DNA of 64,000 nucleotides from Arthrobacter caoxuetaonis (GTDB lineage: Bacteria; Actinomycetota; Actinomycetes; Actinomycetales; Micrococcaceae): positions 2,852,001-2,916,000 of the forward strand of contig NZ_CP099466.1 of NCBI RefSeq assembly GCF_023921125.1, in the 5' to 3' direction. Each line of letters begins with the position of its first letter. Position 1 is the first letter of the stretch. The notes under the pieces were generated by a model, which was not told the origin of the DNA, searched no databases, and was given only the letters and a program-made list of their open reading frames with translations. A program made the position numbers and the translations under genes. Positions 62,532 to 64,000 of this stretch are shown here, piece by piece.

Positions 62532-63539
62532 TTAGGGCTCAGGCGCCCCGATGAGCCGCGAGTACACCCGCTCCAGCCGGTCGATCCACCACGCCGAGCG
62601 GGCGGGCGATGCCGCATGGCGCGCCAGCAGCGCCTCGGAAACTCCCGGATCACGCACTGCCAGCACACCGTCGTCGGGCACCAGGGGTTGTTCCGAGACG
62701 TCGCCTTCCATCAGCGACAGCGTTCCCAGCCCGCAGGCCCAGGGCAGTTCGGGCAGGGCAGCAGCCAGTGCGACGCCGGCCCTGATTCCCACGGACGTGT
62801 CCAGGGCGGAGCTGACGACGGCGGGAAGGCCGGCCTGTGCGACCACGTCCAGTGCCCTGCGCACTCCGCCGAGCGGTGCGGCCTTGATCACCAGGAGATC
62901 GGCGGCTTCCTCGCGGGCCACCAGCAGCGGATCGGTTTCCTTCCGAACCGACTCGTCCGCCGCGACGGGCACCGGAACCTCCCGGCGTGCCAGCTCCAGC
63001 CGGACCGCCCGCAGGCCGGGGATGTCCGCTGCCGGCTGTTCGGCGTACTCCAGGCCGTAGTCCGCGAGCAGGGTCAGGGCGTGGACTGCCTCGTCTACGC
63101 TCCAGCCGCCGTTGGCGTCCACCTTGAGGCCGGCCTCCGGCAGCAGGCGGCGCACTTCGGCCACCCGGGCCAGGTCATCGGCCAAGGCCTGTCCGCGCTC
63201 GGCGACCTTCACCTTGACGGCGGGAACGGTACCGAAGCGGGCAAGGATTGCTTCCACCTTCTCCGGCGCCACGGCAGGGACCGTGGCATTGACCGGGACG
63301 CTTCCGCGGACCGGCTCGGGGAAGCCGTGCCAGGCAGACTCGAGGGCGCAGGCAAGCCAGGGTGCTGCCTCACCGTCGTCGTACTCCGGGAACGGCGAGA
63401 ACTCGCCCCATCCGGCAGGCCCCTGCAGCAGCAAGGCCTCGCGGTGCAGGATCCCGCGGAACTTGACCCGCATCGGGAGGGACACAACGTGTGCCCCGCC
63501 GCGCAGGGCGTCGAGGCTCGGAAACGGATTCGGCTGCAC
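62532..63539 (-). CDS. menC: o-succinylbenzoate synthase
   Basis: A 335-residue enolase-superfamily dehydratase in menaquinone synthesis. The catalytic Lys pair is in VKVKVAE, the metal Asp in KVDANGGW, Glu in YAEQPA and Asp in AADESVRK, and the second catalytic Lys in VIKAAPLGG. The order and spacing are those of MenC. It is divergent from the PAP2 gene with 75 bases between. Confidence 0.92.
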   Translation of the reverse strand: MQPNPFPSLDALRGGAHVVSLPMRVKFRGILHREALLLQGPAGWGEFSPFPEYDDGEAAPWLACALESAWHGFPEPVRGSVPVNATVPAVAPEKVEAILARFGTVPAVKVKVAERGQALADDLARVAEVRRLLPEAGLKVDANGGWSVDEAVHALTLLADYGLEYAEQPAADIPGLRAVRLELARREVPVPVAADESVRKETDPLLVAREEAADLLVIKAAPLGGVRRALDVVAQAGLPAVVSSALDTSVGIRAGVALAAALPELPWACGLGTLSLMEGDVSEQPLVPDDGVLAVRDPGVSEALLARHAASPARSAWWIDRLERVYSRLIGAPEP

Positions 63540-63614
63540 GCTTCCCAGCCTACCCGCGCCGGTTCAGCGGCTGCTCACAGCAAACCGCCAAGCACCTGTG
63601 GCAGGCTGGAGGGA

Positions 63615-64000
63615 ATGGATACGCGCAATCTCCTGAACCGACGGGCGCCGGCCAAGCGCCGGGCAGGGCACAATCCCGCCCTTTTCCTTTTCGCGGCGCT
63701 GCTGGCGGCTGCTTGCACCGCCGTGACGTACCTCGGTTTCGTCCGTACCACTACCGGGCAGCTGGCCGATGAGTCCGCCTGGCGCGAGGCGGAAGCAGTG
63801 GCTCCGAGCACCCGCTACCCGGCCTTGGAGATCCTGGACTTCCTGCCGCTGCTTTCGGCGTTTATCGCCCTGGCCGTCATTGTCGCCGTGAGCATCTCCC
63901 GGCGGCGGTTCTCTGTGGCTGTTATCGCCATCGCCACCATGGCCGGCGCGAACCTGGCTACCCAGCTGCTGAAGAACCTGCTGCTGGACCGGCCGTACCG
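63615..64000 (+). CDS. PAP2-like phosphatase, truncated by window end
   Basis: The first 128 codons of an open frame that continues past the window. It has a basic N-terminus, then a transmembrane segment (NPALFLFAALLAAACTAVTYL), a loop (about 45-70) and two more segments. The last visible residues, TQLLKNLLLDRPYR, look like the first PAP2 catalytic motif (Lys-X5/6-Arg-Pro). It is probably a membrane phosphatase of lipid or undecaprenyl phosphates. GGAGGGA lies 2 bases before the ATG. Confidence 0.7.
   Translation, partial: MDTRNLLNRRAPAKRRAGHNPALFLFAALLAAACTAVTYLGFVRTTTGQLADESAWREAEAVAPSTRYPALEILDFLPLLSAFIALAVIVAVSISRRRFSVAVIAIATMAGANLATQLLKNLLLDRPY

Noticed and set aside
1..64000. Mobile elements, prophage or integrated islands
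   Set aside because: No transposase, integrase, phage gene or tRNA-associated direct repeat was seen, and the genes are typical core functions.

Overview
The window looks like chromosomal core sequence from a high-G+C Actinomycetota of the Micrococcaceae (Arthrobacter-like). The grounds are a complete C50-carotenoid operon, menaquinone genes that include a side-chain reductase (MenJ), a Fur-catalase pair whose fur promoter appears leaderless, a DUF4193 zinc-ribbon gene, and many GTG/TTG starts with ATGA/GTGA gene overlaps. I see no insertion sequence, prophage, CRISPR array or rRNA. One tRNA (Tyr) is present.

Layout. 1-12 kb: small membrane protein, cbs-metB transsulfuration pair, AlkA-like DNA glycosylase, an ammonium transporter carrying a C-terminal PII-like domain, glutathione-independent formaldehyde dehydrogenase, thioredoxin, MarR, tRNA-Tyr, YajQ, histidine phosphatase, HtpX. 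12-18 kb: MFS exporter, metallo-beta-lactamase hydrolase, two coupled alpha/beta hydrolases, fur-katA. 18-25 kb: crtE-crtB-crtI-crtYe-crtYf-crtEb as one overlapping minus-strand operon, divergent idi, then a family 2 glycosyltransferase that may act on the carotenoid, and a membrane protein. 25-29 kb: an NMT1/SsuA-type ABC importer with two permeases. 29-32.2 kb: terC under a yybP-ykoY (manganese) riboswitch, a MobA-like nucleotidyltransferase, DUF4193, a YtxH-like protein. 32.2-38.4 kb: aldehyde dehydrogenase, alcohol dehydrogenase and DUF779, then a DHA2 exporter and a GAF-type regulator likely controlling the alcohol genes. 38.4-43 kb: FprA ferredoxin reductase, RarD transporter, a secreted CAP-domain protein with an LAATG sorting signal. 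43-51 kb: a polyamine module (putrescine oxidase, universal stress protein, APC permease, TetR, GabT, PucR). 51-64 kb: two small hypotheticals, then menaquinone genes (polyprenyl diphosphate synthase, menJ, menG, menF, menD, menC) interrupted by a polar amino acid ABC importer with two tandem binding proteins, and the start of a PAP2 phosphatase.

How the genes fit together. Isoprenoid supply is the main theme: idi and crtE feed the carotenoid, while the long-chain polyprenyl synthase, menF, menD, menC, menG and menJ make and partly saturate menaquinone. menA, menB, menE and menH are not in the window. The polyamine module can import putrescine, oxidise it to 4-aminobutanal and transaminate the resulting GABA. 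The oxidation step from 4-aminobutanal to GABA is not encoded beside it, although an aldehyde dehydrogenase lies about 10 kb away.

The most notable observations are the Amt-PII fusion, a perfect 25-bp inverted repeat beside the carotenoid operon, the perfect 19-bp palindrome between puo and tetR, the riboswitch before terC, paired solute-binding proteins that each have a similar upstream element, and several promoters placed for leaderless transcripts. I did not find an obviously new multi-gene system.
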